Notes under the pieces: generated by a model
Told to the model about the DNA's origin: nothing
What the model saw: only the letters and a program-made list of their open reading frames with translations
Database searches by the model: none
Part shown: positions 35,539-48,597 of the stretch, piece by piece
Position numbering within the stretch: the stretch's first letter is position 1
Layout of the letters: the number at the start of each line of letters is the position of its first letter
Program-made: the position numbers and the translations under genes
Assembly: GCF_011075055.1 (NCBI RefSeq)
Contig: NC_058146.1
Location: 11,457,820 to 11,521,819, forward strand
Reading direction: 5' to 3'
DNA: 64,000 nt
DNA from: Mangifera indica
Lineage: Eukaryota > Streptophyta > Magnoliopsida > Sapindales > Anacardiaceae

Positions 35539-36959
35539 TAGATACGCTAGAGCCAATCGAATTTGACATTTGTGAATGTAATTTAATATTAATAATTAAC
35601 AAAGGATTTATTATTAGTTAATTCATATGTTGTTTATTTATATGATCGTGTGAATAACATACCCTTGAATGGTAGAATTGTAACTAGAGGATCAGATGAC
35701 TGATCATAAGAACTTTATGTACACTTTTAGTGGTCATTTTAGAAATATCCATAATCCCAACATTACAATGAATAAAGACATGTGTAATGATAATAGATTA
35801 TCATAGTGTTGAACGACCCCACCAAAAGTGATGATAGTTTTTACATGTCAAAACTATTGTAAATAATTTGGTGCAACACATAGGTATACGTTGTAAATGT
35901 GTTTATCAGATTGACCTGACTAGAAAACATCCATATAGATGGTTGCTCCAGTGTCTATGAAATAAATCCTCTAAACACCATGAATGCATGTGATCTTTGA
36001 CTTGAGGTCGCTAAACCATCTCGTGTAAGGATTAATATGGTTTGACACTACCTAATGTGCCACCGTAATAACGGTAACTACAAAGGTAGTAATCGACCAT
36101 ATCATGCGATACATGAAGGCTAGGTTGATCAATAAAGGATTTATCACTCCTAAGCATAGAGAAAGATATCTCACATGAAAATACTGAATGACATCTATGA
36201 CAACTTGAATCAATAGCTATAATAGGATGAGATTGTTGCTTGGTCCATGTTAGTCATTGATGTGTATTAGTTCATACTGAAGAACCACTAAGATAGACAT
36301 ATTTCTATGTTTCCATCTCGATAGATATTGGTTGATAAAATAAATAAATTGCATGTAACTGTGATGTTGTAAAAACTTAAAAGATGTCTGTTGACATTCT
36401 ATTGTCTGAGGTGGCCATGATGTTTTGCTAAAGGTCAATCTTGGTCTGTGTCTAAATTCAACCTACATTTAAACACTACTAGTTCAATAGAAAGCTTATA
36501 GGTCACATACATATAAGGTTGATTTAAACCTATAAGTAAAGATTATTTGGTGATCATCCCAATGTTTAGGGAAAAAGAGAACTTGTTGATCACGTTTTGA
36601 CCAAGTTAAACTTGGTGTGCATAGTGCTAGGTGACACCATATAATATATATAATGTATGGCATTGGTGGAGAAAATATTGTCCAGTCCTACAAGGCATTA
36701 AATTATGTCGAGTGGCACAATTTATGTGCCACCTGTGCATGGTTTGAAACATGTCGATTGTGCATATTTACATACCAACCGTCATATATGTTGAAGGTGT
36801 CGGGTTTGGATGAAATTCTTGCTACACTAAGACACTTGCACATATAAAAGCGTGCATCAAAATTGCAACTGATATATAACACATACTTAAAAGAAACCCT
36901 AATCGTAGGTTTCAGTTTTCTCTCCTTGTTTTGTAAACACAATTAATCTAGTAAATAAG
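35539..36959 (+). repeat. Isolated copia LTR, same family as 1-953 and 59050-61485
   Basis: This is the reverse complement of the LTR family at both window ends. Near its start it carries GCTAGAGCCAATCGA, equivalent to the inverted end of the other copies. It then follows the same block order, including the 8-9 short words around GGATTTATT and the TGGTTTG(A/T)CACT block. It is about 1.4 kb with no internal domain, so it is a solo LTR or fragment. The gypsy LTR at 36960 follows with no gap. Confidence 0.75.
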
Positions 36960-39178
36960 TGTAACACCCCATTTCGACAACATACCCCTAGTAGTAATTA
37001 TCCTTTTTTTTTGAAGAAATGATAATAATAAAATACAATTTGATGCTTATGAAGAATCATCATGGAATAATTATTGGAAATCAATGAGCATACTAAAATG
37101 TCTCAAAATAAATTTAGTAATTACAAGTAAAACTAATAATTTTGAGATGCATAAATTTCATAAAGTAAATGACTATAGTAATGAATGAAATAAAAATGAC
37201 TATAGCCAAAAGCGTAGTTCAACGTGCTAATCAATTCCCTTATTTGCTTACCCTGCTATTTTTCCTACCTATAACACCCTCAAAAAATAAATATATGAGT
37301 TGTAAAAACTAAGTATGCCTTTACAATAAATTCAATATTCCTTATGGATATTCTTGATGGAGTCTCACCATCACATGTATCCTTGACACAACTAGCCGGA
37401 CACCTGTCTCAAGTGCCTCTTACGCCATTGTATTAGAGGGCATCCATTTTAGATACCTTTTACCTCATGTTCCTCAATTTCAAACATCCATCAAAGGTGT
37501 TGCTTGTATCATCGTCACGTATCAAGCTAATTCTAATTTCCCATTATTTGAAATCAAAATGTCTCATCAATCGATTCAAACTTTCTCAAGACCGAGACAT
37601 TTCATCCACTGACCTCTAATTATAAGTCAAATTGTTTATACCTTTAATGTGACTATATTAATCTGTGCAATTTCTTTCGATTAAAATACGAAGAACAATC
37701 CACAAAATTATTAATCAAGACAATAAGTCAATTTATGCATGTAGTCACCCAAATCACACAATAACCCATTTTATTCACTTAGAAACCTCAGGGATCCATC
37801 GCTGGTGGCTAAGATTTATTTAAATGGTGTAGGTTCATTGTAACAATTATGGATGCACACACAATATCTCTACTCCCAAAATCAAATAAACACATGCACA
37901 ATTCTTTTTTCTTTTCTTTTCTTTTTTCTTCCAAAAAGTGATGAAATTGGCTTCCCAGAGCAAGAAGATGATGACAACTTCATCCAGGATAGGCGTACAC
38001 ATCGTACGAGCTACACGACCGACATGTGTGTTGCATGTCAGGCATGCTTATTACATACCTGAGTAGTACATCATCTCTAGTGAATGTAGAGCACAACGAT
38101 GCTCCTAGAAACATATGATATGCATATTCTTTCATACTCAAATTTCTAACGGTGTCGGGTGATAATCCAACCACAACACCATCGCACACTTTTTGTGTGA
38201 GTGTCGTGTGGCAATGGTCTTCTCAATAACTTCCTTCTCTAATCAGTGAATAGTAAGTCCTACTCTCTTCTTTTCTACGCAAATGGATGCTAGGAATATT
38301 ACAATATGCAATGGTTGAACCTAGGGCTGGATTCGAGCCGAGCCAGCTTGAGCTCGAGCCAGCTTGAGCTCGAGCTCGGCTCGGCTCGGTTCGAGCTTGA
38401 AACGAGTCGGGCTCTGCTCGGCTCGATCGAGCTCGAGCCGAGCTCGAGCTGGCTCGGGTTGGCTCGGTAATTTTTTTTTAAAATTTTTTATACAAAACGA
38501 CGTCGTTTTGATCCATATATATATACAAAACGGTGCCGTTTTGATATGAAAAACGAGTCAAGCTGAAAACGAGCCGAACTCTAGCCAAGTCGAGCTCGAG
38601 CCGGCCATAAAAAAATCGAGCCGAGCCCGAGCTCGGCTCGACTCGAATCCAGCCTTAGTTGAACCCTTAGTGTAGAGGAAGTGGAAAGATATAATATTAA
38701 GAAGATGAAAACTACGACAACGAAAAAAAATTAATTAAGAAAAGGGTTGTTTCATTTTCTTTTAAGGAAACAACAAAGAAAACTGTCAAGATCCTTTTTT
38801 TTTTAATCAATAAAAGGAAAACCTTTATTTTCTCTTTCTCTGCCCCTTTCTTCATGTTGATGTTTCTCCAAAAAGGCCTTCTAGGGGAGTCATTCATAAC
38901 ATCTGTATTCCCATATATGTGTGCCTCTTTACTGGAACAAAAGACATATATATACATATATATTTATTCAAATATATAATGTATACATATATTCATATTT
39001 ATATTTACAAAGATATAGTCATGCAATGCACTTCTGAGTTCTCCCTTAGGCATATAAAATCTTTATATATGGGCATATACACACAATTATTACCAAAAAA
39101 TAACTGGGTGATAAATGTAGCATTGAATGATAATGAAATGACCAAAATGCCTTTTTTAATTAATTTAAGAGTATTACA
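36960..39178 (-). repeat. 3' LTR of the interrupted gypsy element
   Basis: It runs from TGTAACACCCC at 36960 to GAGTATTACA at 39178, so the ends form the short inverted repeat TGTAA(C/T)AC. On the minus strand it follows the polypurine tract at 39179-39195 and the end of gypsy pol. Its 2219 bases include a 336-bp MITE. AT-rich microsatellite lies at 38940-39015. Weak open frames inside (for example 37853-38062 and 37980-38189) are not supported as genes. Confidence 0.7.
38322..38657. mobile_element. hAT-like MITE with 8-bp TSD and ACGT palindrome (copy 2)
   Basis: 336 bp inserted in the gypsy LTR, flanked by the perfect 8-bp duplication GTTGAACC (38314-38321 and 38658-38665). Terminal inverted repeats are TAGGGCTGGATTCGAG and, inverted, TAAGGCTGGATTCGAG. 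The arms are dense in GAGCTCGAGC/GGCTCGGCTC; the centre has the 18-bp perfect palindrome CAAAACGACGTCGTTTTG at 38493-38510. An 8-bp TSD and TA(G/A)GG-type ends fit hAT. Confidence 0.92.
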
Positions 39179-39258
39179 TTTCTCCCCCTTTAAAAAAAAT
39201 TTTAGCCTCAAAATTCTCTCAAATAATTGAGAAAATCTCTGTCTCATGTCCTCCTTTA
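39179..39258 (-). pseudogene. Gypsy pol C-terminal end and polypurine tract
   Basis: On the minus strand the last codons of gypsy pol run up to the purine tract AAAGGGGGAGAAA at 39179-39191. This is the continuation of the chromodomain-type tail at 50056-50296, cut off by the copia insertion. Confidence 0.6.
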
Positions 39259-40694
39259 TGTAGGATCGAATGACCTAAGAGGGGGGGTGAATTAGACAAT
39301 TTTAAAACAATCTTTACCAAATTTGAGAATTAAAATAATTCATTCAAATCAATGAATGTTGCCTATTTTTAATTCAATTTATGAGAATAACTAAAATATT
39401 TCAAATAAACAATACAATCAAAATAACATAACATAAAGTATAAGTTTAAGGGAAGAGAAAATCAAACACACGATGTATAGTGGTTCGGCTCAACCCAGCC
39501 TACGTCCACTCCTTCAAACTTTCTCCCTTGGAGTATTCCACTAATCCTTGGTTGGCCAAAACCTCAACCAAGCTTTTCTTCACAACCAAAATAGCTTCCA
39601 AGGAGCTATTAATCTTTACAAATGTTAAAGCTCAATTTCTCTCACTAGAAATTTTCTAATCTCTCTAAGAGTGAACCTCACTCTTTTATAATATGAATTT
39701 TAGTACGAAATTAAAATATGATCTCTCTCAAAGAGTGTATACGAAAGTTAAAGCTTAATACAATCTAATGCAAATGAAATTACAAAGTGTATGAGCAAGG
39801 GTTTTGATTAGAGAAAAGAATTTACAAGTAAATAGCTCAAAACTAATTTGCTCTCAAATATGTGAAAGTTCTTGGTGGCAAAAATTCTTTTTAAACGAAT
39901 TTGATTGGGTTTATATAAGGAAAAATAAGGAAAGTTACTGTTGTGCACAAAGAATAGTCGTTTTAGTTTTCCAGAAAATGCACAATTCGATTGACCGGAT
40001 GTAATTCAGTCAACTGGATGTGATGTGGCACTCTCATGGTGCCTACGTGGCACTAGTCGTTAAAAGATTCAACACAAAATTCGGTCAACTGAATTTCTAA
40101 AAGCCAAAATACATGGCTTCTGGACAATTTGGAAGCTGCCATCGAAGAATTCGATCGGTCAAATTTGGTTGACCGAATTTTATTGTATTTTACCCCTTGA
40201 ATTTTCAAAAATTATAATTTGACCCCTAAAACTTTAAAAAGTGACAATTTAACCCATTTTTGAAAATTCTTTCAAGAACAACTTTAAGATATGAAAATGT
40301 AGTTCACAAAACTTCATCATTTTAAATGGATTAATAAACTTTAGTGAAAAAATTGGCTTAACCCAATAAGTTTGAAAAATGACATTTTAACCCAAAATGT
40401 GAAAGATATGAAAATGAGTTTTCAAGTGAGTTATCTCATACAAATAAATATTCTAATCAAAACGAATGCTCCAAATTATAAACATGTCTACCTAAACTTG
40501 AGTTTTACTTCAAATCTTCAAGAATTCTTCACTTAAGTCTTATCTTTCATTTCCATCTTGAAACTCCTTCAGGTGTATTAGATAAATTCTTGCAATCTAA
40601 GCTTACACTTAAGTAAAATCATTGGTTAATATGTTTAGGGACATATTAGTTTGTTATCATCAAAATAAGGGCATAATGACTCATTGAGTCAACA
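39259..40694 (-). repeat. 3' LTR of the copia element
   Basis: It starts TGTAGGATCGAATGACC on the plus strand and ends TTGAGTCAACA. Near-identical to 48612-50050. Confidence 0.93.
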
Positions 40695-40706
40695 ATCTCC
40701 CCCTTG
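40695..40706 (-). promoter_or_regulatory. Polypurine tract of the copia element
   Basis: The minus-strand sequence AAGGGGGAGAT directly precedes the 3' LTR. It is the plus-strand DNA priming site in the retrotransposon sense. Confidence 0.85.
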
Positions 40707-41319
40707 TTGATGATGACAAACACATATGCACTTCAAGGAATTTTATAAAATATATCAATGAATGTATTTCCTTGAAGTTAAGAAACACTTGATTTTTTTT
40801 TTTTAAATTTTGCAAGAGTTCGCCTTAAAAAATCAAGTTTTCTCCCCCTGAATATATGCAGATAATAATATATTCAACATTAATCTTATTAATCAAATAT
40901 ATCCTCATCAAAATATCCACAACGTATAAAATTTGCATCATAATCAAATATATATTCTCATAATCTTCCATAACAACATCAAAATATCAATCGTCAATCA
41001 AACTTTTCTTCCCCTTTGTCATTATAAAAAAGAATAAGGCAATGTACAAAATGATAGAATCAAGGAGACAAAATAATGTAAAAGCAAATGACCACCAAAA
41101 TAGCCCAAAAACAATCATCAAGACAATGTCTAAATATATCAATAATCATCCATAACCACATTAATGCATGAAGACAATGTCTAAATAGAGATAATCAACA
41201 AAATAAGAGTATATAAGGAAAGTCAATACATGACAAAAATATAATGAAAGATAGAGACAATCAACAAAATAAGAGTATATGAGAAAAGTCCATACATAAC
41301 AAAAATATAATGAAAAATA
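40707..41319. other. Copia internal spacer before the 3' LTR
   Basis: About 600 bases rich in AAAATAT and CATC/ACAAAATAAG words, with no gene. It includes a ~60-bp direct repeat (AATCAACAAAATAAGAGTAT near 41195 and 41258). Confidence 0.6.
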
Positions 41320-42632
41320 TAGATAAACTAAGAAGAAGGCGGAGGAAAATGACGAAGAAGCTCATCAATGCCACTTCGGAGCTCAGCTCAAAGATCGATA
41401 ATGCTAGCATGAACATCAACAAAATCATAGCGAACCGCAGTACGAAAATCAGCAAAATCAGAGCAAACCTCAGCACGAAAAGTAGCAAGCTCAGCAGATA
41501 AAAGAGAGATAGGATCAACAGTTGAGGAAGTGGTCGACTCAGTAGATGAACTCACTCTAGTAGCCATCCGAGATCTCTTGCCAGAAGGATGCGCCTGTAA
41601 CTCAAATGAATCACAATCCTCATCTATCACAACATCATTGTCATCCGTATTAAGGGCATCAGTTGGAGCATCAAGTGTCTGGGGCTCAATATCCATATCA
41701 ACACCTAAATCAACGACAACCTCTCTTCCACCAGGTACTAGCTTAGAAATATGACTCGAGACATCATTGTGCTAATAGAAGCCTATAGCACGAAGGTTTG
41801 AAGTAGTATATGGATCAGCAGCTGGCTCGATATCTAGCTCTTCAAGGAAGGAAACTTTTGCCTCCGAAAGAATCAATGTGATGATGGGGGCATAAGGTAG
41901 AAGATGGGTGCAATGAGAGAGTATAGAGACTATCAAATCAAAGATGACATGACAAAGGTCTATAAGAGACCCTTGGAGGAGATGTGAGAGGAGATAAAAG
42001 TCACCATGATGACTTCATTGAAATGTCCAGATTTTGGCGCAAGAGTATAACTGATAATGTTATAAAGTAGACGGGCTGATGGAGTGAGATGTCTGTGGGG
42101 TGGACGACTGACTACATCATGGTCAGGATTACCTGTCATAGCTCCAAGGGCATCAAGATATAATGGGTTAGTAAAATGCCACCCTTGAGGGGGAAGAAGA
42201 GGGCCACGAACAACAGGAAGACCTAAGGTGACACGAAAGTTGGTAGGAGAAAAATAAATATCATAGCCTCAGACGAAAAAGGTTGCTTTGTTATGAAGCC
42301 GATCAAACTCCATGTTCGCATAAAATTCACGAACAAGGGTAGGATAAACATAACCATCTAAGGTGACAAAATGAGTCCATCTGAATCTATCAAAAAGAGT
42401 CCTAAGGTGGAATTGTGCTAGCAAGTTAAAATCGACTCGTCGAGTTTTACACAAACCACGACGACTATAGCGTTCAGCATAAGTCGCAGCAGCTTGGGTG
42501 GAACAAAAACGAGTCTCATCAAAGAGAGCCTCGGAAGGCTCGACTTGATCAATAAGTGCTAAAGAGCTAGTTCTAACATTTCTAGATGGCCTAGGGGCAC
42601 GCCTAACACTACTACAACGAGTGTTAACCATG
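41320..42632 (-). pseudogene. Extra ORF between copia pol and 3' LTR (plant-transposon-protein-like domain)
   Basis: It starts MVNTRCSSVRRAPRPSRNVR at 42632 and reads open for ~121 codons to a TGA (42269-42271). In frame beyond that the protein-like text continues (GYDIYFSPTNFRVTLGLPVV, TPSARLLYNIISYTL), then TAG, then further fragments down to 41388-41696, which end in a predicted coiled coil (LLSAELATFRAEV). SIRE elements carry an ORF here, often called env-like; the central part resembles the domain known as putative plant transposon protein. I see no signal peptide or clear membrane segment, so an envelope role is not supported. Confidence 0.65.
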
Positions 42633-42699
42633 ATTGCAAAAAAATGAGGATATACACAATAACAACACAAAATCTAACTACTTATGCTATCAAATTACA

Positions 42700-43820
42700 A
42701 ACTAAAAATTTTTAAAAGATAAAACAGAGAGCAAGAAAGGAAATACCACACAAAACACGATGAAATATGACGAAATGAAATGCTACGTCAAATGTACATA
42801 CAAGGGTAGAATTGTAATTTCACACAAACAAACCCGAATTGAAAAACTAACTGCACACCACAGTTGGAGAGGATGAGAGGATGACAGTGGTATATTCAAA
42901 AGTAAAAATGGTCGATCGAAAGGGGTAGTTTTGGAAACAAATCTGAAAATGGGATGGTGATTTGGGGGTTTTTGATGGAAAGCCAATATGGAGAAATTGA
43001 TGCTTGGTACTTGGAAGAATGATGCTGGGAGTGATGATTTTGTGATCAATTTGATGAAAACTCAACAAAATTTGGGTATTTTGGATGAAATTTAAAAACC
43101 CTAGGGTTTAGGGTTTAATGAGATTTGGGGGAATTTGTGGGTAAAATGTGGTGTTTTGGAAGGTTATTTTAGCTTAGAACAAGTAGAAATGATGTGGGGA
43201 ATTGATTTGATGCAAAAATTTTGAGTTTATAGTGGATTAAGCAAGAGTGGAGCAAAAACGGTTGAGAGAACGGAAGAGGGTTGGAATTTTTTGTGAGAAA
43301 AAAATAAAAGAAAACTGCCCTTTTACATTGGAATTCGGCCAATTCGATTGACCGAATTCTGGACCAGATTTTGCAATTCAACAGCTGAATTTGCAAAATT
43401 CTGGTCAACTTGTTCTATGCATTTTATGTTCTCAATTTGAACATAAATAAGTCCAAATGATTCAATTATGCATTGTTGATTCAATCATGCATGAAATGCA
43501 ATGTAATTCGATGCAAAAACATGATGAAAATTTAAATCAAATATATTAAAATCCAGGCAATAATAATAGATACAAAAAGAAATATCAAATATGATCAAAC
43601 ATTAAAATGAAGCATAAAGCATATATTGACATTTTCAATTCAACCAAAACACCATAACCACAATGATATGTAAGTGCAAATGCTAATATGGTGATTCCAT
43701 GATCCCAAGCTCACCTCTAATTTAGCAAAAACGTTCTTCCCCAAGAGGTTTTGTAAAAATATCCACAAGTTGATTTTCGGTGGATACAAAGTCAAGACAA
43801 ATATCACCCTTTTGAACATG
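42700..43820. other. Copia internal spacer between RNase H and the extra ORF
   Basis: About 1.1 kb without convincing coding sequence. Parts of it (42770-43000) match 58730-58910 in the other copia fragment, so it is a regular part of this family. Confidence 0.6.
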
Positions 43821-43823
43821 ATC

Positions 43824-46739
43824 TCAAATAAAATGATATATAATTTCTATATGCTTGGTTCGAAAGTGTTGAATGAGATTTTTGGATAAGCTAATAGCAC
43901 TTGTGTTGTCACACAAGATTGGAGTTTTAGATAGGCTAGCTCCATAATCCCTAAGAGTTTGTTGCATCCACAAAGCTTGAGCACAACAACTACCAATGAT
44001 AATATATTCCGCTTCCACGGTTGATAAAGCCATGAAGTTTTGTTTCCTTGAAAACCATGAAACTAATGCATGACCTAGAAAATGACAAGTACCACTAGTA
44101 CTTTTTCTATCGACTTGGCTTCCGACAAAGTTGGCATCCAAATAGCTCACTAGGTCAAAAGATGTTTCTCTATGATACTACAACCCTAAAAATCTAGTGC
44201 CATGTAAGTATTTAAAAATTCTTTTAAGGGTTTTTAAATGAGATTCCTTGGGACATGATTGGAATCGAGCACACAAGCACACACTAAACATAATATCGGG
44301 TCTACTAGTGGTTAAATATAAAAGAGAGCCAATCATACCTCTATACATTTTAACATCAACATTTTGCCCACTTTCATCTTTGGTGAGCTTGATAGTTGAA
44401 CTCATTGGTGTGCTTGAGGCTTTTACTCCTTCCATGCCAAACTTCTTTATTAAGTCCTTGATGTATGAAGATTGGTTGATAAAGATACCCTCTTTGCTTT
44501 GCTTGATATTAAGTCCGAGAAAATACTTGAGTTCTTCCATCATGCTCATTTCAAATTCTTTACTCATGAGGTTAGAAAATTCTTCACACAAAGAGACATT
44601 AGTAGATCCAAAGATGATATCATCAACATAAATTTGACCCAAAAGTATATCATTTTCTTTTTTCTTAATAAACAATGTAGTATCTACTTCTCCAATGCAA
44701 AAGTCTTTTTCAAGCAAGAATTTACTTAAACGTTCATACCATGCTCAAGGTGCTTGTTTTAAACCATAAAGAGCTTTTTGAAGTTTATAAACATGGTTTG
44801 GGAAATCATGACTTTCAAACCTGGGAGGTTGTTCAACATAAACTTCCTCCATGATAAATCCATTTAAGAAAGCACTTTTGACATCCATTTGATATAAAAT
44901 AAAATTTTTTGAACATGCAAATACCAAAAGTATCCTAATGGATTCTAGTCTAGCTACCGGTGCAAAAGTTTCTTCAAAATCTATTCCCTCTTCTTGGTTA
45001 TAGCCTTGAGCCACTAATCTAGCTTTATTTCTAACAACCACTTTGGACTCATCCATTTTGTTTCTAAAAACCCATTTTGTGCCAATAACGAATTGATGAT
45101 CCAGACGAGGGATTAGTTCCCAAACATTATTTCTTTCGAATTGATTTAGTTCCTCTTGCATGGCTAAAATCCAAAATTCATCATTTAATGCATCATGAAA
45201 TGTTTTTGGTTCAAATTGTGAAAGAAATGCTAAATTATTACAAAGATTAAAGGATAATCTAGTTTTAACACCTTGATTTTCCTTACCAATAATTAATTCT
45301 TTAGGATGAGCATTTGCATACCTTCAAGCCTTAGGAAGATCTTTATCTTTATCTTCTTTATGTTTTAGCTCTTATTTTACGTCATCCTTATCATCATTTG
45401 GTAAATCATGAATTTCCGTTTAGTTTCCATTTTTAACTTGATCATCATCAATATTAATTTGCACACTAGTTGAAGGATTAGATTCATCAAAAATGACATG
45501 CATGGATTCCTTAACTACTAGTGTCTTTTTGTTAAACACTCTATATGCTTTGCTAGATGATGAATATCTAAGAAAAATGCCAATGTCTGATTCTGAATCA
45601 AATTTTCCTAAGTTTTATTTTGTGTTCAAAATAAAGCATTTGCATCCAAAAACTTTAAAATAACCAATATTTGGTTTTTTGTTTTTCCAAAGTTCATATG
45701 GAGTTTTATCTAAAGATGGTCTTATTAAAACACGATTTAGAATATAACATGCGGTGTTTACGACTTCTACCCAAAAATATTGAGGTAAAGTTTTTTCATT
45801 TAACATGGTTCTAGTCATCTCTTGAATTGTCCTATTCTTTCTTTCAACAACACTATTTTGTTGGGGAGTTCTAGGACAAGAAAATTGATGTTCAATACCA
45901 TACTCATCATAAAAGTTTTCGAATAAATGATTTTCAAATTCTCCCCCATGATCACTTCTAATGCAAGAAATATGCATTTCTTTTTCTTTTTGTATTTTCT
46001 TGACAAATTTTGAAAATGCATAGAGGGCTTCATCTTTTGATGTAAGAAAAAGTACCTAAGTGAATCTTGAAAAATCATCAACAATAACAAAAGCATAATG
46101 TTTATCACTTAGGCTTACGGTTCTTGAAGGACCAAAAAGATCAATATGAAGAAGTTGTAAAGGTCTGGATGCAGAAATATGAGTTTTACTTTTAAACGAA
46201 TTTTTTGTTTGTTTACCAAATTGACATGCATCACAAATTTTATCTTTAACAAAATCTATTTTCGGAAGACTTTTTACAAGCTATTTCTTGGAGATTTTTG
46301 AAATCAAGTCCATGCTAGCATGACCTAATCTTCTATGCCATAATCAATTATTTTCATGCAATGCGGAGAAACATAGATTTTCATGAGATGCATTTTCTAC
46401 ATCTATAGTGTAAACATTTTCATCTCTATTTCCTACACAACTTGTTTTTCCATCATTCATATTTTCTATAATGCAACTATTTGGCTAAAAAATGACTTTA
46501 AATCCTTTATCACATAGTCGACTAATGCTAAGGATATTATGCTTAAGACTATCTACCAAAAGAACATTTTCAATGATAATATGAGAGTTGTTACTAATAT
46601 CTCCAACATCAATAATTTTACCCTTCGCGTTGTTTCCAAAAGAGACATGTCCTCCATTTTTCTTGCTTATTGTTGAGAAAAGTGAAATACCTTCAGTCAT
46701 GTGTCTTGAGCGAACTCTATCGAGAAACCATTTGTCTTT
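43824..46739 (-). pseudogene. Copia pol: protease, integrase, reverse transcriptase, RNase H
   Basis: Domain order is that of Ty1/copia. Protease near 46690-46730: the active-site DSG has become DRV (KWFLDRVRSRHMT), which should inactivate it. The integrase core (45615-45977) shows RSDHGGEFEN and, later, NSVVERKNRT with the catalytic Glu. RT (44178-45161) has [11 protein letters not shown] and the catalytic YVDDIIFGS intact. RNase H (43824-44150) begins SYLDANFVGSQVDRKSTSGT. Single stop codons interrupt otherwise open reading: a TGA within KQAP-AWYERL just before 44745, and a TAG where Trp is usual near 44177. The pattern is one of a few point mutations on a full-length frame. Confidence 0.92.
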
Positions 46740-48559
46740 CTTCCTTTTGTTTTTCGGTTCTTAAACACAATGAGAGATTCAAGAATTTGTCTTAGATACC
46801 CAAATCATGTTGGGTTCTTGGTGGTTAGTTTTTGTTCCCTTAGGAACCTACACTTTCTTAGTGGCCATATGATGTTTCTTTTGAATTAGGCAAGATGATG
46901 AGATATGACCTTTATTTCCACAATAATTGCAAGTTATATTTGATTCACTTGAAGTTGAGGCTTTAACAAAATAATTTTTTAAATATTTTGCCTTGATAAA
47001 AGGTTATAACCAAGTCTTCTTTTGTTTAAGACTCCCCTTTGTACACCAAGCATTTTATCAAGAATATATTTTCCATTGTTAAATTTTAAAACTGTTTCAC
47101 TTAAATCCTTTGCTCCCCTTTTTAAAACTTCAATTTCATTTTCTATAATTTCTTTTTCCTTTTTAGCTATGTAAAGATCATTTTCAAACTTTTGTTTTTC
47201 TTTTTCAAAAATGGAACACTTGTTTTCTTCATTTTCTTTTCCTTTAAGCTTAAAGATTTTTTGGTTAACAGTTTCATTTTCTTTCTTTAAGGACTCATTT
47301 TCCTTTTCCAAGTTAAAAATTTTCTTTTTAAGGGTTGCATTTTTAGATATGCAAAGAGTAAGTTTTTCATTCATCTCTTCAATTGTATCATATAACTCTT
47401 CATATGAGGGGTTTTCATCTATCTCATCATCTATGTCATCTAAATCATCACAAGTATTATATGAGTTAGAGTTAATTACCTCATTATTTGTAATTGCCAT
47501 GAAACACATGTTGGCTACTTCATTATCCTCTTTTTCGGATTCACTTTCATTATTATCATCCTACGTAGCCTTCATTGCTTTCTTTTTTGATCTACCAATT
47601 TTAAGGAGAGGACAATCATATTTGATGTGTCCCGACTTCTTGCATTCATAGCACACAACTTGTTCTCTCATTTGTCTTTCTCCCCTTTCACCTTTAGAAG
47701 CCTTTTTTTTCATGAAGTTTCCATTTCTTCTTAGTTTTCTATTCCTTAGAAGCTTTCTAATCTTTCTAGTCAAGAGTGCAATGTCTTCATCTTCATCATT
47801 TGATGTCTCCTCTTCTTCTTCTAGGAACTTTTCATTCTCTTTGATAGATGATTTGAAGATGATACTCTTTTTCTTCTTCTCCACTTCTTCAATTTGTCGT
47901 TGCTTCATAGTAAGCTCATAAGTGAGAAGTGAACCTAAAAGCTCTTCAAGAGGTAGAGTTTTGACATCTTTTGCTTCTTTGATTGCCATCACTTTGGGAT
48001 CCTAAGAGGGAGGCAAACACCGTAAAAGTTTCTTGACATTTTCTTGGTTAGTATAAACTTTACCAAGATTTTTCAATTCATTCACAATAGTAATAAATCT
48101 ATCAAACATGTCACTAATAGTTTCATTTTCATTCATCTTAAATAACTCGTATGAGTGTATGAGCATGCTAATTTTAGTCTCCTTGACTTATGAAGTCCCC
48201 CTATTTGACACCATCAATAATTCCCAAATTTCTTTAGCCGAGTTACAAGCTTGTACCTTGTTAAAGTTATATTCATTTAATGCACAATATAACACATTCA
48301 TAGCTCTAGCATTAATGACAATATTCTTCTTATCTTGAGAGGTCATTTCTTCCTTAGTTTTGGGCACTTGTTTTCCATCTACTTCTTTCATAGGAACAAA
48401 AGGTCCATCTTGCACTATATCCCACAATTCATAATCACTTTAAAGGAAAATCGACATATGATTTTTCCAATAGGCAAATCCAGTGCCATCAAACAATAAC
48501 GGTCTATTAGGGGCAAACCCTTCACTAATGGTATGAGATTTTCCTAGGTTCATGGCCAT
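46740..48559 (-). pseudogene. Copia gag
   Basis: The start is the first Met codon downstream of the primer-binding site (48557-48559). The N-terminal part reads NRPLLFDGTGFAYWKNHM, the typical copia gag opening, then a TAA at codon 40 (48440-48442). After the stop the frame resumes (YELWDIVQDG, NEYNFNKVQACNSAKEIWE: the UBN2-type gag core). A later part (47561-47992) has the zinc knuckle CYECKKSGHIKYDC (CX2CX4HX4C intact). The tail (46979-47509) is a Lys/Glu-rich coiled coil (NLEKENESLKKENE), typical for SIRE gag. Non-functional because of stops, but recognisable end to end. Confidence 0.88.
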
Positions 48560-48597
48560 TGCTCTAAATGGTTAAGTTTATGAGAATGAGCAACCAA

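Noticed and set aside
41310..41501. Plus-strand 63-codon frame in the copia 3' region
   Set aside because: Antisense shadow of the extra ORF coiled-coil region.
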